Shown piece after piece: positions 53,434 to 62,410 of a stretch of 64,000 nucleotides of DNA. A program made the translations under genes and the position numbers. The DNA is taken from the NCBI RefSeq assembly GCF_015209965.1, contig NZ_MU158690.1, positions 60,839 through 124,838 on the forward strand, read 5' to 3'. How positions within the stretch are numbered: position 1 is the stretch's first letter; each line of letters starts with the position of its first letter. The DNA is from Sphingobacterium pedocola. Its GTDB lineage: Bacteria; Bacteroidota; Bacteroidia; Sphingobacteriales; Sphingobacteriaceae. The notes below the pieces were generated by a model. The model searched no databases and was not told the origin of the DNA. It saw nothing but the letters and a program-made list of their open reading frames with translations.

Positions 53434-55113
53434 CTATTCGAATTTTACGGCTATCGTTTCATTCTGCTCCCAATTTGCACGAATAGTAAAAGTCTTGTTG
53501 AGATACCAGATAGGTTCTGCTTGTTCTAGCGTATATACATTAGCACCATCCCATTTATTATTTCCGTTTATATCCTGTATTATTCTTATAGAGTATTTTC
53601 CTCCAGGAAATTTACTGTAGTTTAATGTGGATTGATTTCTTATAATTCGTTTATTAAATACTTTCGTTTTGGCTTCGTCAATTAGCTCGACGATATAGTT
53701 CGATGAGGTATCCAAGCCGGTTATCTGAAAGATAATATCTCCATAATTATCAGTCTCGTCAAGTGTAAATTTAGTTTTATGCTCTTTATTGAAGTCATCA
53801 AATGGACTGAGCATCGCTTTTTCTTCTAAGACTAACTCGTAATTCTTATTTGCTCTCCAATTGAATCTGATGTGGTATAGGTTGCTATTTAAACTATCTT
53901 GTTGTAATTGAAAATTTCGTCGCGATACGGAGTCTTCTAAGAGCTGTATTTTGTTTTTATCGATAGATGCTAGCGGAAATTTACTGCTGAGTGTAATATG
54001 ATTTATCTTATCTACTTTGTTGGAGATATTCAATAGGGGAGTAATGAATCGCTCGTATTTATCATTTTTTCCTCTTCGAATTAGAATAGTATCAATAATA
54101 TTTTCATTATCAGATAGCTGTAGCTTTAACGAGTCGAAGTCTAAGTTTTCTAGAAAGACAAATGCGGAATCCTTATAATTTGAGTAATTAACGACTTTTG
54201 CTGCATTGTATGTGCTCGGATCAAAAATTTGGAGATCTGGATCATCTAGTTGTTGATTAAACGTAAGTAGTATTCTGCTGTCTTTTTCTATTTTCTTTTC
54301 TAACGTGCGGTGTTTTAGCGGTTTTCCTTTCGAGTATTCTAGATGAATACCGGAAATATCGGTTGTTAATATGATACTGTCCTTTAAAAACCCGATTGCT
54401 TCGTCAGGACTGTTATATATTCTATCGTTGTTTTGCTCCTGCAGCGCGTATATGCGGTACGTATCTTCCCTCAAATTTTTAAAAGTAAAATTTCCGCTAG
54501 TATCTACAGAGGTAAATATAGAAGCTTTCTTTTTACCAAAAATAGAATCTTGTCGAGTTGGAATCAAAAGAACACGAACATCTTTATCTACTTTTTCATC
54601 AAATGTTTTTGTAAATGCGTTTTTAACAGATCCAGATATCGTCAAGGAATCTAATTCGGGACCAGTGGCAAATACGTATGTATAGTTTATAATCGGATTA
54701 CTTTCATTATAATCTACTAGTCCTTTTCCGAAGTTGATGGTGTAAGTGGTATTATTTTCAAGTGTATCGGGTAGTTTAATATGTAGATTTTTTTTTCGCA
54801 CTCTATATTCTGGCTGTTTCTCTACATCAGGGGAGATACTAAACTCTTTAAATTGATTATTGAGTTTAATAAATTCATCAAACGTGAGTATAATTTCCGA
54901 GGCTTTGAAATTCGTAGTAAGATTTATTGGGGATTCATTTAATAGCTTAGGAGGTAATGAATCTTTCGGTCCACCGGTAGGCCTTTGCATATTGGCGCAA
55001 TGGAAAAGCGTAAGCGATATAAGGACAATAAAAGCTAAAATAACCAATTTCTGAAATTTACCGCTTTTTAAGCTCTGTGAGCTGTTTTTATATATGTCGG
55101 ACCCCTGTTTCAT
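53434..55113 (-). CDS. Large lipoprotein with Ig-like domain
   Basis: The 559-residue protein has an N-terminal hydrophobic helix at about 23-39 with the lipobox LTLFHC and then NMQRPTGGPKDSLPPKLLNESP, the start of Bacteroidota Ig-like (Big_5) proteins. The pattern ASEIILTFDEFIKLN and a later DSRILLTFNQQLDD look like related strands. It may be surface exposed; its function is unknown. It is convergent with the gamma-CA gene. Confidence 0.75.
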   Translation of the reverse strand: MKQGSDIYKNSSQSLKSGKFQKLVILAFIVLISLTLFHCANMQRPTGGPKDSLPPKLLNESPINLTTNFKASEIILTFDEFIKLNNQFKEFSISPDVEKQPEYRVRKKNLHIKLPDTLENNTTYTINFGKGLVDYNESNPIINYTYVFATGPELDSLTISGSVKNAFTKTFDEKVDKDVRVLLIPTRQDSIFGKKKASIFTSVDTSGNFTFKNLREDTYRIYALQEQNNDRIYNSPDEAIGFLKDSIILTTDISGIHLEYSKGKPLKHRTLEKKIEKDSRILLTFNQQLDDPDLQIFDPSTYNAAKVVNYSNYKDSAFVFLENLDFDSLKLQLSDNENIIDTILIRRGKNDKYERFITPLLNISNKVDKINHITLSSKFPLASIDKNKIQLLEDSVSRRNFQLQQDSLNSNLYHIRFNWRANKNYELVLEEKAMLSPFDDFNKEHKTKFTLDETDNYGDIIFQITGLDTSSNYIVELIDEAKTKVFNKRIIRNQSTLNYSKFPGGKYSIRIIQDINGNNKWDGANVYTLEQAEPIWYLNKTFTIRANWEQNETIAVKFE

Positions 55114-55189
55114 ATTCTTTAAAATATCGTCTTATATAGCTTAATATTAAATATTTATTTTTATTTATAAAATATTGATTTACAGTGTT

Positions 55190-57049
55190 TTAACTAATAT
55201 GAACCATCAAAACACTTATATCTGATGGTGAAACCCCTGATATTCTTGATGCTTGGCCTAAAGTCCTCGGTTTTACTTTAAATAGTTTTTCACGTGCTTC
55301 GATGGATAAGGAAGGCAGAGATGAGTAATCGAAATTTGGATTGATTTCCCTATCTTCCATTTTTTTCATCTTATTTACGATTTCCTGTTCTTTTTCGAAA
55401 TAGCTATCGTATTTTACCTTAATTTCGGCCTGTTCAATAATCTCTTCATTAAATGTGCTTAGAAATGTGTGAAAGTGGGTATCGGCTTGAGCGATATCCG
55501 TAATCCCCACCTGAGGTCGAGTTAAGATATTAAACAAGCGTGACTTCTGTGATAGCGTGCTTGATCCTAATTTTTCAAGAACGGGATTCATGTGATCTGT
55601 ACTAACGTTGTTTTTTTTCATATAATCTACGATAGCATCTGAGTTGGTTACTTTTTCTTTTACTGTTTGTAGTCTTTCGTCAGATACTAGTCCAAGTTTA
55701 TGTGCTAAAGGAGTTAGTCTTATATCCGCATTATCTTGTCTAAGTAATAAACGGTGTTCAGCTCTCGACGTAAACATACGATAAGGTTCTTCTGTACCTT
55801 TCGTAACCAAGTCATCGATTAGTACACCAATATACGATTCAGATCTTTTTAAAATAAGTTCATGTAAATCGTTTACCCGCTGATGTGCATTTACACCGGC
55901 AACAAAACCCTGTGCGGCCGCTTCTTCGTATCCCGTAGTTCCGTTAATTTGTCCGGCAAAGAATAATTTTTTTACACGCTGTGTTTCCAATGTAAGATCG
56001 AGCTGCATAGGAGGGAAGTAGTCATATTCTATAGCATATCCAGGTCTATACATTTTTGCTTGTTCAAATCCTGGAATTAACTGTAGTGCTTTTAATTGTA
56101 TATCTTCTGGAAGAGATGTTGAGAATCCATTTACATATATTTCTACAGTTTTGAAACCCTCTGGCTCGACAAATATTTGGTGCCGTTCGCGTTCGGCAAA
56201 TCGATTGATTTTGTCCTCTATGGATGGACAATAACGAGGACCTAGACCTTTAATTCGTCCAGTGAACATGGGTGATTTTTCAAAACCTGTTTTGAGTACC
56301 TCGTGTACTTTGTCATTCGTATAGGTTATCCAACAACACCGTTGTTCAGAGGGCATCTCTACATTTGTATATGAAAATTTACCTTTCTTTTCGTCTCCCC
56401 ATTGCTCTTCCATGAGCGAATAGTTTAGACTCCTGCCGTCGATTCTAGGTGGGGTACCCGTCTTCATGCGACCTGATTCAAACCCAAGTGATACCAATTG
56501 TTCAGTGAGACCGGTGGCGGATTTTTCACCTGTTCTACCTCCTCCGAATTTCTTTTCACCGATATGGATTATGCCATTTAAAAAAGTACCGTTCGTAAGA
56601 ACTACTGCGTTTGATTCGATACGAATACCCAATGATGTGATTACACCTTTAGCTTGTCCGTTCTCAACAATTACCTCCTTTACCGTGTCTTGCCACATAT
56701 CTAGATTTGGTAAAGATTCTAATTGTAATCTCCATTCCTCCGCAAATCGCATTCGATCATTTTGAGTTCGCGGACTCCACATAGCAGGTCCTTTAGATTT
56801 ATTTAACATACGGAATTGAATAGTCGACTTGTCTGCGATTATACCTGTGTAACCACCCATTGCATCTATTTCCCGTACTATTTGTCCTTTGGCAACTCCG
56901 CCAATAGCAGGGTTGCAACTCATTTGAGCAATTACACCCATGTTCATCGTTATTAATAAAGTAGATGAACCGAGATTTGCCGCTGCCGCTGCTGCTTCAC
57001 AACCGGCATGTCCGGCACCGACGACAATAATATCATATTTTTTAAACAT
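55190..57049 (-). CDS. mnmG: tRNA uridine-5-carboxymethylaminomethyl enzyme MnmG
   Basis: MnmG (GidA), with MnmE, modifies the wobble uridine of several tRNAs. The 619-residue flavoprotein starts with [20 protein letters not shown], has [34 protein letters not shown] and the late [23 protein letters not shown]. In many bacteria it lies beside the origin, and here it is preceded by two parS sites and 4 kb from the proposed oriC. Confidence 0.97.
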   Translation of the reverse strand: MFKKYDIIVVGAGHAGCEAAAAAANLGSSTLLITMNMGVIAQMSCNPAIGGVAKGQIVREIDAMGGYTGIIADKSTIQFRMLNKSKGPAMWSPRTQNDRMRFAEEWRLQLESLPNLDMWQDTVKEVIVENGQAKGVITSLGIRIESNAVVLTNGTFLNGIIHIGEKKFGGGRTGEKSATGLTEQLVSLGFESGRMKTGTPPRIDGRSLNYSLMEEQWGDEKKGKFSYTNVEMPSEQRCCWITYTNDKVHEVLKTGFEKSPMFTGRIKGLGPRYCPSIEDKINRFAERERHQIFVEPEGFKTVEIYVNGFSTSLPEDIQLKALQLIPGFEQAKMYRPGYAIEYDYFPPMQLDLTLETQRVKKLFFAGQINGTTGYEEAAAQGFVAGVNAHQRVNDLHELILKRSESYIGVLIDDLVTKGTEEPYRMFTSRAEHRLLLRQDNADIRLTPLAHKLGLVSDERLQTVKEKVTNSDAIVDYMKKNNVSTDHMNPVLEKLGSSTLSQKSRLFNILTRPQVGITDIAQADTHFHTFLSTFNEEIIEQAEIKVKYDSYFEKEQEIVNKMKKMEDREINPNFDYSSLPSLSIEAREKLFKVKPRTLGQASRISGVSPSDISVLMVHIS

Positions 57050-57062
57050 ACTTCAATTCTGA

Positions 57063-57078
57063 GGTTTCACGTGAAACA
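57063..57078. promoter_or_regulatory. parS site 1 (ParB binding site)
   Basis: GGTTTCACGTGAAACA matches the universal parS consensus TGTTTCACGTGAAACA in 15 of 16 positions. The core GTTTCACGTGAAAC is a perfect palindrome. Confidence 0.92.
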
Positions 57079-57086
57079 TATTAATA

Positions 57087-57102
57087 TGTTTCACGTGAAA
57101 CT
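57087..57102. promoter_or_regulatory. parS site 2 (ParB binding site)
   Basis: TGTTTCACGTGAAACT, again 15 of 16 matches to the consensus. The centres of the two sites are 24 bp apart. The site ends directly before the stop codon of the ABC-F gene. Confidence 0.92.
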
Positions 57103-58971
57103 TTATATATACTCTGCTAATTCTAACCAACGCTCTGATTTTTTATCGAGGGATGATTTTAGATTTTCAATTTCAGATGCTACTTCGACTAGCTTTAAAT
57201 GATCTGTTGTTTCAGATAGTACATGCGTTTTATCAACGATGATAGTTTCTAGTTTAGTAATCTCCTGTTCTAAATTTTCGTACTCTTTAATCTCCTTGTA
57301 AGTTAACTTTCTTTTGGACGAATTTTCAATAGGAGGGAGAGCGGCTGTAATTGTCTTGTTTTTTATAAGTGCTTTTTCTTCTTTTATTTTTTGGTCTTGC
57401 TCCAATTTGAAATCAGCGTAATTTCCATTGTAAATCGTAATAGATCCTTCTCCGTTGAAAATGAAAAGTTGTTCGGTTAACTTGTCTATCAAATACCTAT
57501 CATGCGACACTAGCACAAGTACACCAGGGAAATTTAAAAGAAATTCTTCAAGTACATTTAACGTGTCAATATCTAAATCATTAGAAGGTTCATCTAAAAT
57601 TAAGAAATTAGGATTCGCCATTAACACACGCATAAGATGTAACCGTTTCTTTTCACCCCCACTTAATTTATTAACCATTCCAAACTGCTTTTCAGGAGGG
57701 AAGAGGAATAAAGTTAGTAACTGCGATGCGGTAAGCGTATCTCCATTTGCCATTTGAATATATTCGGCAATATTTTTTACAACATCCAACACACGCTCGC
57801 CTTCATTAAATTGAAGTCCGCTTTGTTTGTAATATCCGAATTTAGTTGTTTCCCCAATTTCGATCTTTCCGCCGTCGGGCTGTATCTCATTCGTAATAAG
57901 ATTCAAAAACGTACTTTTACCGGAACCGTTTTTGCCCGCCAATCCAATACGATCTCCTTTTTTAAAAATATAGCTAAAACCAAATATAATCTCCTTCTTA
58001 TTATAGGTTTTAGCTATATTTTCCAGTTCAAGGATTTTCGATCCCTGACGAGATACTTTTACACTCAACTGTACTTTGTCATTTTGACGAGGACCCTTAG
58101 ATTTATCTTCTAGATCATAAAAGGCTTCTATACGTGCTTTTGATTTTGTTCCGCGTGCCTGAGGTTGTCTCCGCATCCACTCCAATTCTTTTCGAAGTAG
58201 ATTTCGAGCTTTTTCTGCAGAAAGCACGTCGTTGTATTCGCGATCTGATTTTTTTTCTAAATAATAAGCGTAATTACCTTTATAAATGAAAAGCTGGCCT
58301 TTATCTAACTCACGGATTTCTGAAGAAACATTATCCAAAAAGTACCTGTCGTGTGAGACTGTTAAAACCGTTTTGTTACCTGTCGTTAACAATTTTTCAA
58401 GCCATTCAATCGTTTCTATATCCAAATGATTGGTAGGCTCGTCTAAAATGTATACATCTGGTTCGTCAATTAATAGCTTGGCTAACGAAAGGCGTTTTTT
58501 CTGTCCCCCAGAAAGACTATCTATTCGTTGATCAAAATTGGAGATTTGTAATCTATTTAGAATAGTCTTAATATTATGTTCATATTCCCAGGCATTTAAA
58601 GCAGTTAATTTGTCGGTGATATCAGCTAATTTATTATTATCAATATCTTGACTATCAATTAGTTGCTCGTATTCTTTTATGAGTTGCTGCTGCTCGTTAT
58701 CCGCACTGTATATAAAATCATTGATTGTATTTAATCCGGTGAAATCCGGTTCCTGAGGTAAATAACCTATACGAATTCCTTTCTCTTTTACTACTTTCCC
58801 CAGATTCGGTGGAAACACATCAGCAAGAATTTTCAATAGTGTAGACTTGCCCGTGCCATTAATTCCTACTAAAGCGACCCTTTCGCCTCGCTGTAGTGCA
58901 AAATGTAAATCTTTAAAGAGCCATTTGTCGTTGAAAGAATGACTTACTTGTTCTGTTCCTAATATACTCAC
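57103..58971 (-). CDS. ABC-F family ATP-binding protein, Uup-like
   Basis: A 622-residue protein with two ABC ATPase domains: Walker A GINGTGKST and GKNGSGKST, signatures LSGGQKKRLSLAKLL and LSGGEKKRLHLMRVL, and DEPTNHLD-type Walker B segments. There are no membrane segments. A C-terminal coiled coil (about 550-620) resembles Uup. ABC-F proteins act on ribosomes or in DNA-related processes. The parS pair lies right after its stop codon. A 43-codon gene precedes it by 22 bp. Confidence 0.95.
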   Translation of the reverse strand: MSILGTEQVSHSFNDKWLFKDLHFALQRGERVALVGINGTGKSTLLKILADVFPPNLGKVVKEKGIRIGYLPQEPDFTGLNTINDFIYSADNEQQQLIKEYEQLIDSQDIDNNKLADITDKLTALNAWEYEHNIKTILNRLQISNFDQRIDSLSGGQKKRLSLAKLLIDEPDVYILDEPTNHLDIETIEWLEKLLTTGNKTVLTVSHDRYFLDNVSSEIRELDKGQLFIYKGNYAYYLEKKSDREYNDVLSAEKARNLLRKELEWMRRQPQARGTKSKARIEAFYDLEDKSKGPRQNDKVQLSVKVSRQGSKILELENIAKTYNKKEIIFGFSYIFKKGDRIGLAGKNGSGKSTFLNLITNEIQPDGGKIEIGETTKFGYYKQSGLQFNEGERVLDVVKNIAEYIQMANGDTLTASQLLTLFLFPPEKQFGMVNKLSGGEKKRLHLMRVLMANPNFLILDEPSNDLDIDTLNVLEEFLLNFPGVLVLVSHDRYLIDKLTEQLFIFNGEGSITIYNGNYADFKLEQDQKIKEEKALIKNKTITAALPPIENSSKRKLTYKEIKEYENLEQEITKLETIIVDKTHVLSETTDHLKLVEVASEIENLKSSLDKKSERWLELAEYI

Positions 58972-58993
58972 GCTATTTTTTTATTTCTCTGTT

Positions 58994-59125
58994 TTATAAA
59001 TGTAAATCCCTTTGCTCGAAAAAGTAGCGATAGGTACATTCTTTCTTTAACCGCAAATAGAAATTTAGGACACCAACTAATTCGTTGACGCCCAAGATCA
59101 ATGCGTCATCTTTTTTTATAGACAT
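58994..59125 (-). CDS. Small 43-residue protein of unknown function
   Basis: Read on the minus strand, an ATG at 59125 opens a frame of 43 codons (MSIKKDDALILGVNELVGVL at the start, YRYFFEQRDLHL at the end) and stops at 58994. A -7 box TACTTTTG (59146-59139) ends 13 nt upstream of it. The ABC-F gene begins 22 bp after its stop. The residue content is balanced, with an amphipathic middle helix and a basic KLKKE-like part, so it may be a real gene rather than chance. I do not recognise a family. Confidence 0.5.
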   Translation of the reverse strand: MSIKKDDALILGVNELVGVLNFYLRLKKECTYRYFFEQRDLHL

Positions 59126-59207
59126 ACTTATCCAAGTACAAAAGTAATGAAATATTCTTTTTTAGCGGGGAAAATAGTATGACAGGAAATGTTTTTACAA
59201 ATACCTG

Positions 59208-59594
59208 TTAATTAAGCCTGAAGTCGGCTATTAAATGAAAACGGGGAATATCGACATGAATAACAGCGGCATCAACTTCGCGAACCATGGTGTAAAATCC
59301 CTCCATGTAGCCAATATCGCTTTTTAAATTACAACCAGAAACGTATCGGTGTATTTCTCCTGGAGCTAAGGTTGGTTGTTCCCCCACTACACCATCGCCA
59401 TCAACTTTTTTATGTTCACCGATGGAATCAAAAATTTCCCAATGCCTACTGATTAGTTGAGCCGTATGATCACTCGCATTTTCGATCGTAATACGATAGG
59501 CAAACATAAAATGCATATTAGTAGGATTAGAATATTCCGGTTGATAGATACATTCTACTGAGACTTTTATTCCAGATGTCGATTGCGTAATCAT
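59208..59594 (-). CDS. apaG: ApaG (CorD) family protein
   Basis: A 128-residue Ig-fold protein of the ApaG family: GIKVSVECIYQPEYSN, FAYRITIENASDHTAQLISRHW, GVVGEQPTLAPGEIHRYVSG and a YMEGFYTMV segment. ApaG is linked to magnesium and cobalt efflux and nucleotide binding; its role is unclear. I chose the ATG at 59594, which lies 8 nt after the TAAGTTTG box; the longer start at 59633 lies upstream of that box. Confidence 0.95.
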   Translation of the reverse strand: MITQSTSGIKVSVECIYQPEYSNPTNMHFMFAYRITIENASDHTAQLISRHWEIFDSIGEHKKVDGDGVVGEQPTLAPGEIHRYVSGCNLKSDIGYMEGFYTMVREVDAAVIHVDIPRFHLIADFRLN

Positions 59595-59602
59595 ATTTGT
59601 TT

Positions 59603-59755
59603 CAAACTTAGATAAATTTGTTTTTATATACAAAATATAATCGCGATGAATATGATAACAAATTAATCATTCGCTTTGGTTCATATTGCATGAATGAGCG
59701 CAGTGCGGTTATCGCTCTCTCCTCTGCCTTTAGGATTTAATTAATAGCGGAAAAA
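59603..59755 (-). repeat. Dispersed repeat, copy E, with the apaG promoter
   Basis: Begins CAAACTTAGATAAATTTG, with TTTTTATA following as in copy D, and ends CTCTCCTCTGCCTTT then AATAGCGGAAAAAT as in A and D. On the minus strand TTTG (59634-59631), 20 nt and TAAGTTTG (59610-59603) form an exact promoter for apaG. Confidence 0.7.
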
Positions 59756-59804
59756 TAACGACATAGGGGGACTTTTTACAGCGATACTGTAAATGCGCAC
59801 AAAT

Positions 59805-59836
59805 TTGCAGATTTGCAAATACGCAAATCTGCAAAA
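59805..59836 (-). terminator. Hairpin after the flavin oxidoreductase gene
   Basis: TTTGCAGATTTGC (59805-59817) pairs with GCAAATCTGCAAA (59824-59836) around AAATAC. It follows the stop at 59843 on the minus strand. The U tract after it is short, so it is a moderate terminator candidate. Confidence 0.6.
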
Positions 59837-59842
59837 AAGTAC

Positions 59843-60880
59843 TTAAACTTTACTTGCTTCCCGCACTTTTGGGGCGATTTTATTTCCATATATTTCAATC
59901 GCTTTCATCATCTCTTTATGAGAAGGACTACCCACATCCATATGTGCAGAAAAACGGGTCAGACCAAATGTATCTTTTACGCGGAGAATTTTTTCGATCG
60001 CTTCATTTGCATCTCCTACAATCAAATGACCGTGGGGAGATCTTCCGAAGTCAAATTGAGAACGTTGATAAGGAGGCCATCCTCTTGAAGCTCCTATTCT
60101 ATTCATCTGTGCCGAATAAACCGGATAATATTGATCAGCTATAGCTTGGCTATTTTCACCGAAGAAAGCATGCATATGAACGCCCACCTGAAATTTGGAC
60201 ATATCATGGCCGTTATCCGCGTAGGCCTGCTCGTACAATTCAAATAGTGGTTTGAATTGTTCCCAAGCTCCCCCTATAATGGCGAACATAACCGGTAAAC
60301 CTAACTTTCCTGCTCGGATAACGGAAGAAGTCGTTCCGCCAACAGCAATCCAAATCGGCAAATGATTGTCCATAGCACGCGGTAATACTTCTTGATCAAT
60401 TAAAGATTTACGGAATTTTCCCGTCCAGTTAATGGGATTTTGATTGTTTATTTTTACGAGGAGATCTAATTTTTCTTCAAAAAGTTCACTATAGTCTTTA
60501 AGGTCATATCCAAATAAAGGAAACGATTCTATAAAAGAGCCGCGCCCCGCCATCAGTTCAGCTCGACCATTCGAAAGTAAATCTACTGTTGCAAAATCTT
60601 GATATAATTTTACAGGATCCGTGGAGCTCAATACCGATACGGCACTTCCAAGTTTAATGTTTTTGGTAACAGTTGAAGCCGCAGCTAAAATAATTTCAGG
60701 GGAGGCAACAGCATAATCTGGCCGATGATGTTCCCCCATTCCGAAGAAATCTAAACCAACTTCATCCATTAACTTTACTTCTTCGATAATTTCTTGAAGA
60801 CGTTGTTGAGTAGATTGGATTTCTCCTGTTATGGGATCTATTTGGAGATCACCAAACATCCCTATTCCTAATTCTAACAT
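59843..60880 (-). CDS. LLM-class flavin-dependent oxidoreductase
   Basis: A 345-residue bacterial-luciferase-like TIM barrel: MLELGIGMFGDL at the start, MDEVGLDFFGMGEHHRPDYAVASPE, GRAELMAGRGSF and PIWIAVGGTTSSV. Family enzymes use reduced flavin to oxidise small substrates; the substrate here is unknown. In contrast to most genes here it has a canonical Shine-Dalgarno AGGAGG 7 nt before the ATG, which fixes this start. A TACCTTTG box lies at 60908-60901. Confidence 0.92.
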   Translation of the reverse strand: MLELGIGMFGDLQIDPITGEIQSTQQRLQEIIEEVKLMDEVGLDFFGMGEHHRPDYAVASPEIILAAASTVTKNIKLGSAVSVLSSTDPVKLYQDFATVDLLSNGRAELMAGRGSFIESFPLFGYDLKDYSELFEEKLDLLVKINNQNPINWTGKFRKSLIDQEVLPRAMDNHLPIWIAVGGTTSSVIRAGKLGLPVMFAIIGGAWEQFKPLFELYEQAYADNGHDMSKFQVGVHMHAFFGENSQAIADQYYPVYSAQMNRIGASRGWPPYQRSQFDFGRSPHGHLIVGDANEAIEKILRVKDTFGLTRFSAHMDVGSPSHKEMMKAIEIYGNKIAPKVREASKV

Positions 60881-61002
60881 AATTTTTCCTCCTTTTAAAA
60901 CAAAGGTACTACCGGAATCTCTAATAAATCTTGAACTAGATTAATAATTTGAAAATTTTAACTTTTTTGCTTTTACTAGGATACAACAAGGATTTGTTTT
61001 CG

Positions 61003-61068
61003 ATATTAACCGGGATATAACAGAGATATAACAGGGGTTTTACAGGGGGTTAACAGGGGTATTAACAC
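61003..61068. repeat. Degenerate tandem repeat upstream of the DUF6266 gene
   Basis: Six units of about 10-12 bp: ATATTAACCGGG, ATATAACAGAG, ATATAACAGGGG, TTTTACAGGGGG, TTAACAGGGG, TATTAACAC. The repeating core is TAACAGGGG. It lies about 100 bp before the DUF6266 gene, in a 287-bp gap with no other visible gene. It may bind a protein or reflect slippage. Confidence 0.65.
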
Positions 61069-61167
61069 TATAATATCTCAGTAATTACCATTTAAAAATA
61101 AATTAAATAGATGGTAAATAGCGAAATTATGTCTAACTTTAACAGACAACTAACCCAATAAAGAATT

Positions 61168-61806
61168 ATGGCAATACAAAAAGATGGACCAAACGGAGCT
61201 TTTATCGGAAAAGTAGGCAGCGTGTTCGGATACGTAATGAACGGACAAAATATTATTCGGGGTCCAAAGAAGAAAAAAAAGAGGAAACTGAGTGAAGCGG
61301 AACTACTAAATCGAAAGAAGATGAAGGTTGCCGGAGAGTTTATGGGCATGATATACCCCGTAGTACGGTATGGCTATAAAGACATCGCACCCAAGGGGAG
61401 CCGTGTAGGTCCAGTGCAAATGGCACAATCGCATGTATTAAAAGAGTGTATGGAATTAAATGATCGACAGGAACCTTTTGTAAACCCAGAGAAGGTGTTG
61501 GTTTTTCGGGGAAAATTATCGTCCCCTCAGGAATGTGTCGTTGAACAAGATGGTGATAACTTAAAATTCCGTTGGCGGATTAACTCCGCGTATAATGATT
61601 CTTCTTATAAATTGAATGTATTAATTTACGAAATTGGTGTTGAAGCAGCAATAAAGATCGCTGTGGTCGACGCAAATTTGGGCCAGTGTGTGATATCTTT
61701 TCCGTTGTTGAAGAATAGCAAAAGTCCTGTACATGTTTATGCGGGTTTTGTTGATGTGCTTGAGGGCGTGCTATCCGATTCGGTTTATCTTGGTGTGGTG
61801 GGGTAA
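61168..61806 (+). CDS. DUF6266 family protein
   Basis: A 212-residue protein with the DUF6266 start: PNGAFIGKVGSVFGYVMNGQNIIRG, then a basic KKKKKRKLSEAELLNRKK stretch and two beta-rich halves. The family is typical of Sphingobacteriaceae and its function is unknown. There is no signal peptide. It ends directly beside the stop of the convergent miaE gene (no gap). The short tandem repeat upstream is unusual. Confidence 0.85.
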   Translation: MAIQKDGPNGAFIGKVGSVFGYVMNGQNIIRGPKKKKKRKLSEAELLNRKKMKVAGEFMGMIYPVVRYGYKDIAPKGSRVGPVQMAQSHVLKECMELNDRQEPFVNPEKVLVFRGKLSSPQECVVEQDGDNLKFRWRINSAYNDSSYKLNVLIYEIGVEAAIKIAVVDANLGQCVISFPLLKNSKSPVHVYAGFVDVLEGVLSDSVYLGVVG

Positions 61807-62388
61807 TTACCCGTGTATGTGTTCTTTATTTCCGTAAGATTGAATAAGGCGACCTTCGAAATCTAGCCATTCTTTCCATCGCTTATCAACATCTACGTCT
61901 ATGGTATATTTGCGCGCAAAGTTTAAAAAGGTAGTATAGTGATTAGCTTCTGATACCATAAGATCATAATAGAATTTGGCCAAGGCTTCATCTTTTAAGT
62001 TTTGGGTTAACACACGAAAACGTTCACAGCTTCGGGCTTCGATCATGGCGGCAAATAGTAGTCTATCGATGAAGGCTTGATTGCGCGAACCATCTTTCTT
62101 CGAAAATTTCATCAATTGACCGACATAATCATCCTTCCGTTCGCGGCCTAATGTATAACCCTTTTCTTTGATGATGTCGATCACCATCCTAAAATGTTCC
62201 ATTTCTTCGATGGCGATCGCCGTCAGTTCATGTACCAGATCTTCGTATTCTGAATTTTGTGTAATCAAGGAAATGGCATTAGATGCTGCTTTTTGCTCAC
62301 ACCAAGCGTGATCGGTCAAAATTTCTTCCAAATTTGATTCAGCAATATTTGCCCAACGCGGATCCGTTAATAGTTTTAAACCAAGCAT
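61807..62388 (-). CDS. miaE: tRNA-(ms2io6A)-hydroxylase MiaE
   Basis: MiaE hydroxylates 2-methylthio-isopentenyl-adenosine at position 37 of tRNA. The 193-residue four-helix ferritin-like protein has LTDPRWANIAESNLEEILTDHAWCEQKAA, IAIEEMEHFRMV (Glu-xx-His iron site), EARSCERFRVL and VSEANHYTTFLNF. Its presence implies the miaA-miaB route elsewhere. A full TTTG-N19-TATGTTTG promoter precedes it. Confidence 0.93.
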   Translation of the reverse strand: MLGLKLLTDPRWANIAESNLEEILTDHAWCEQKAASNAISLITQNSEYEDLVHELTAIAIEEMEHFRMVIDIIKEKGYTLGRERKDDYVGQLMKFSKKDGSRNQAFIDRLLFAAMIEARSCERFRVLTQNLKDEALAKFYYDLMVSEANHYTTFLNFARKYTIDVDVDKRWKEWLDFEGRLIQSYGNKEHIHG

Positions 62389-62410
62389 AATTATTCCAAT
62401 TTTCTAGCCC

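Noticed and set aside
57754..58113. Plus-strand frame of 119 codons inside the ABC-F gene
   Set aside because: Antisense to conserved ATPase motifs, and no homology visible in its translation.
61092..61349. Minus-strand frame of 85 codons across the DUF6266 start
   Set aside because: Low-complexity F- and S-rich translation, antisense to the conserved DUF6266 start and its basic stretch.
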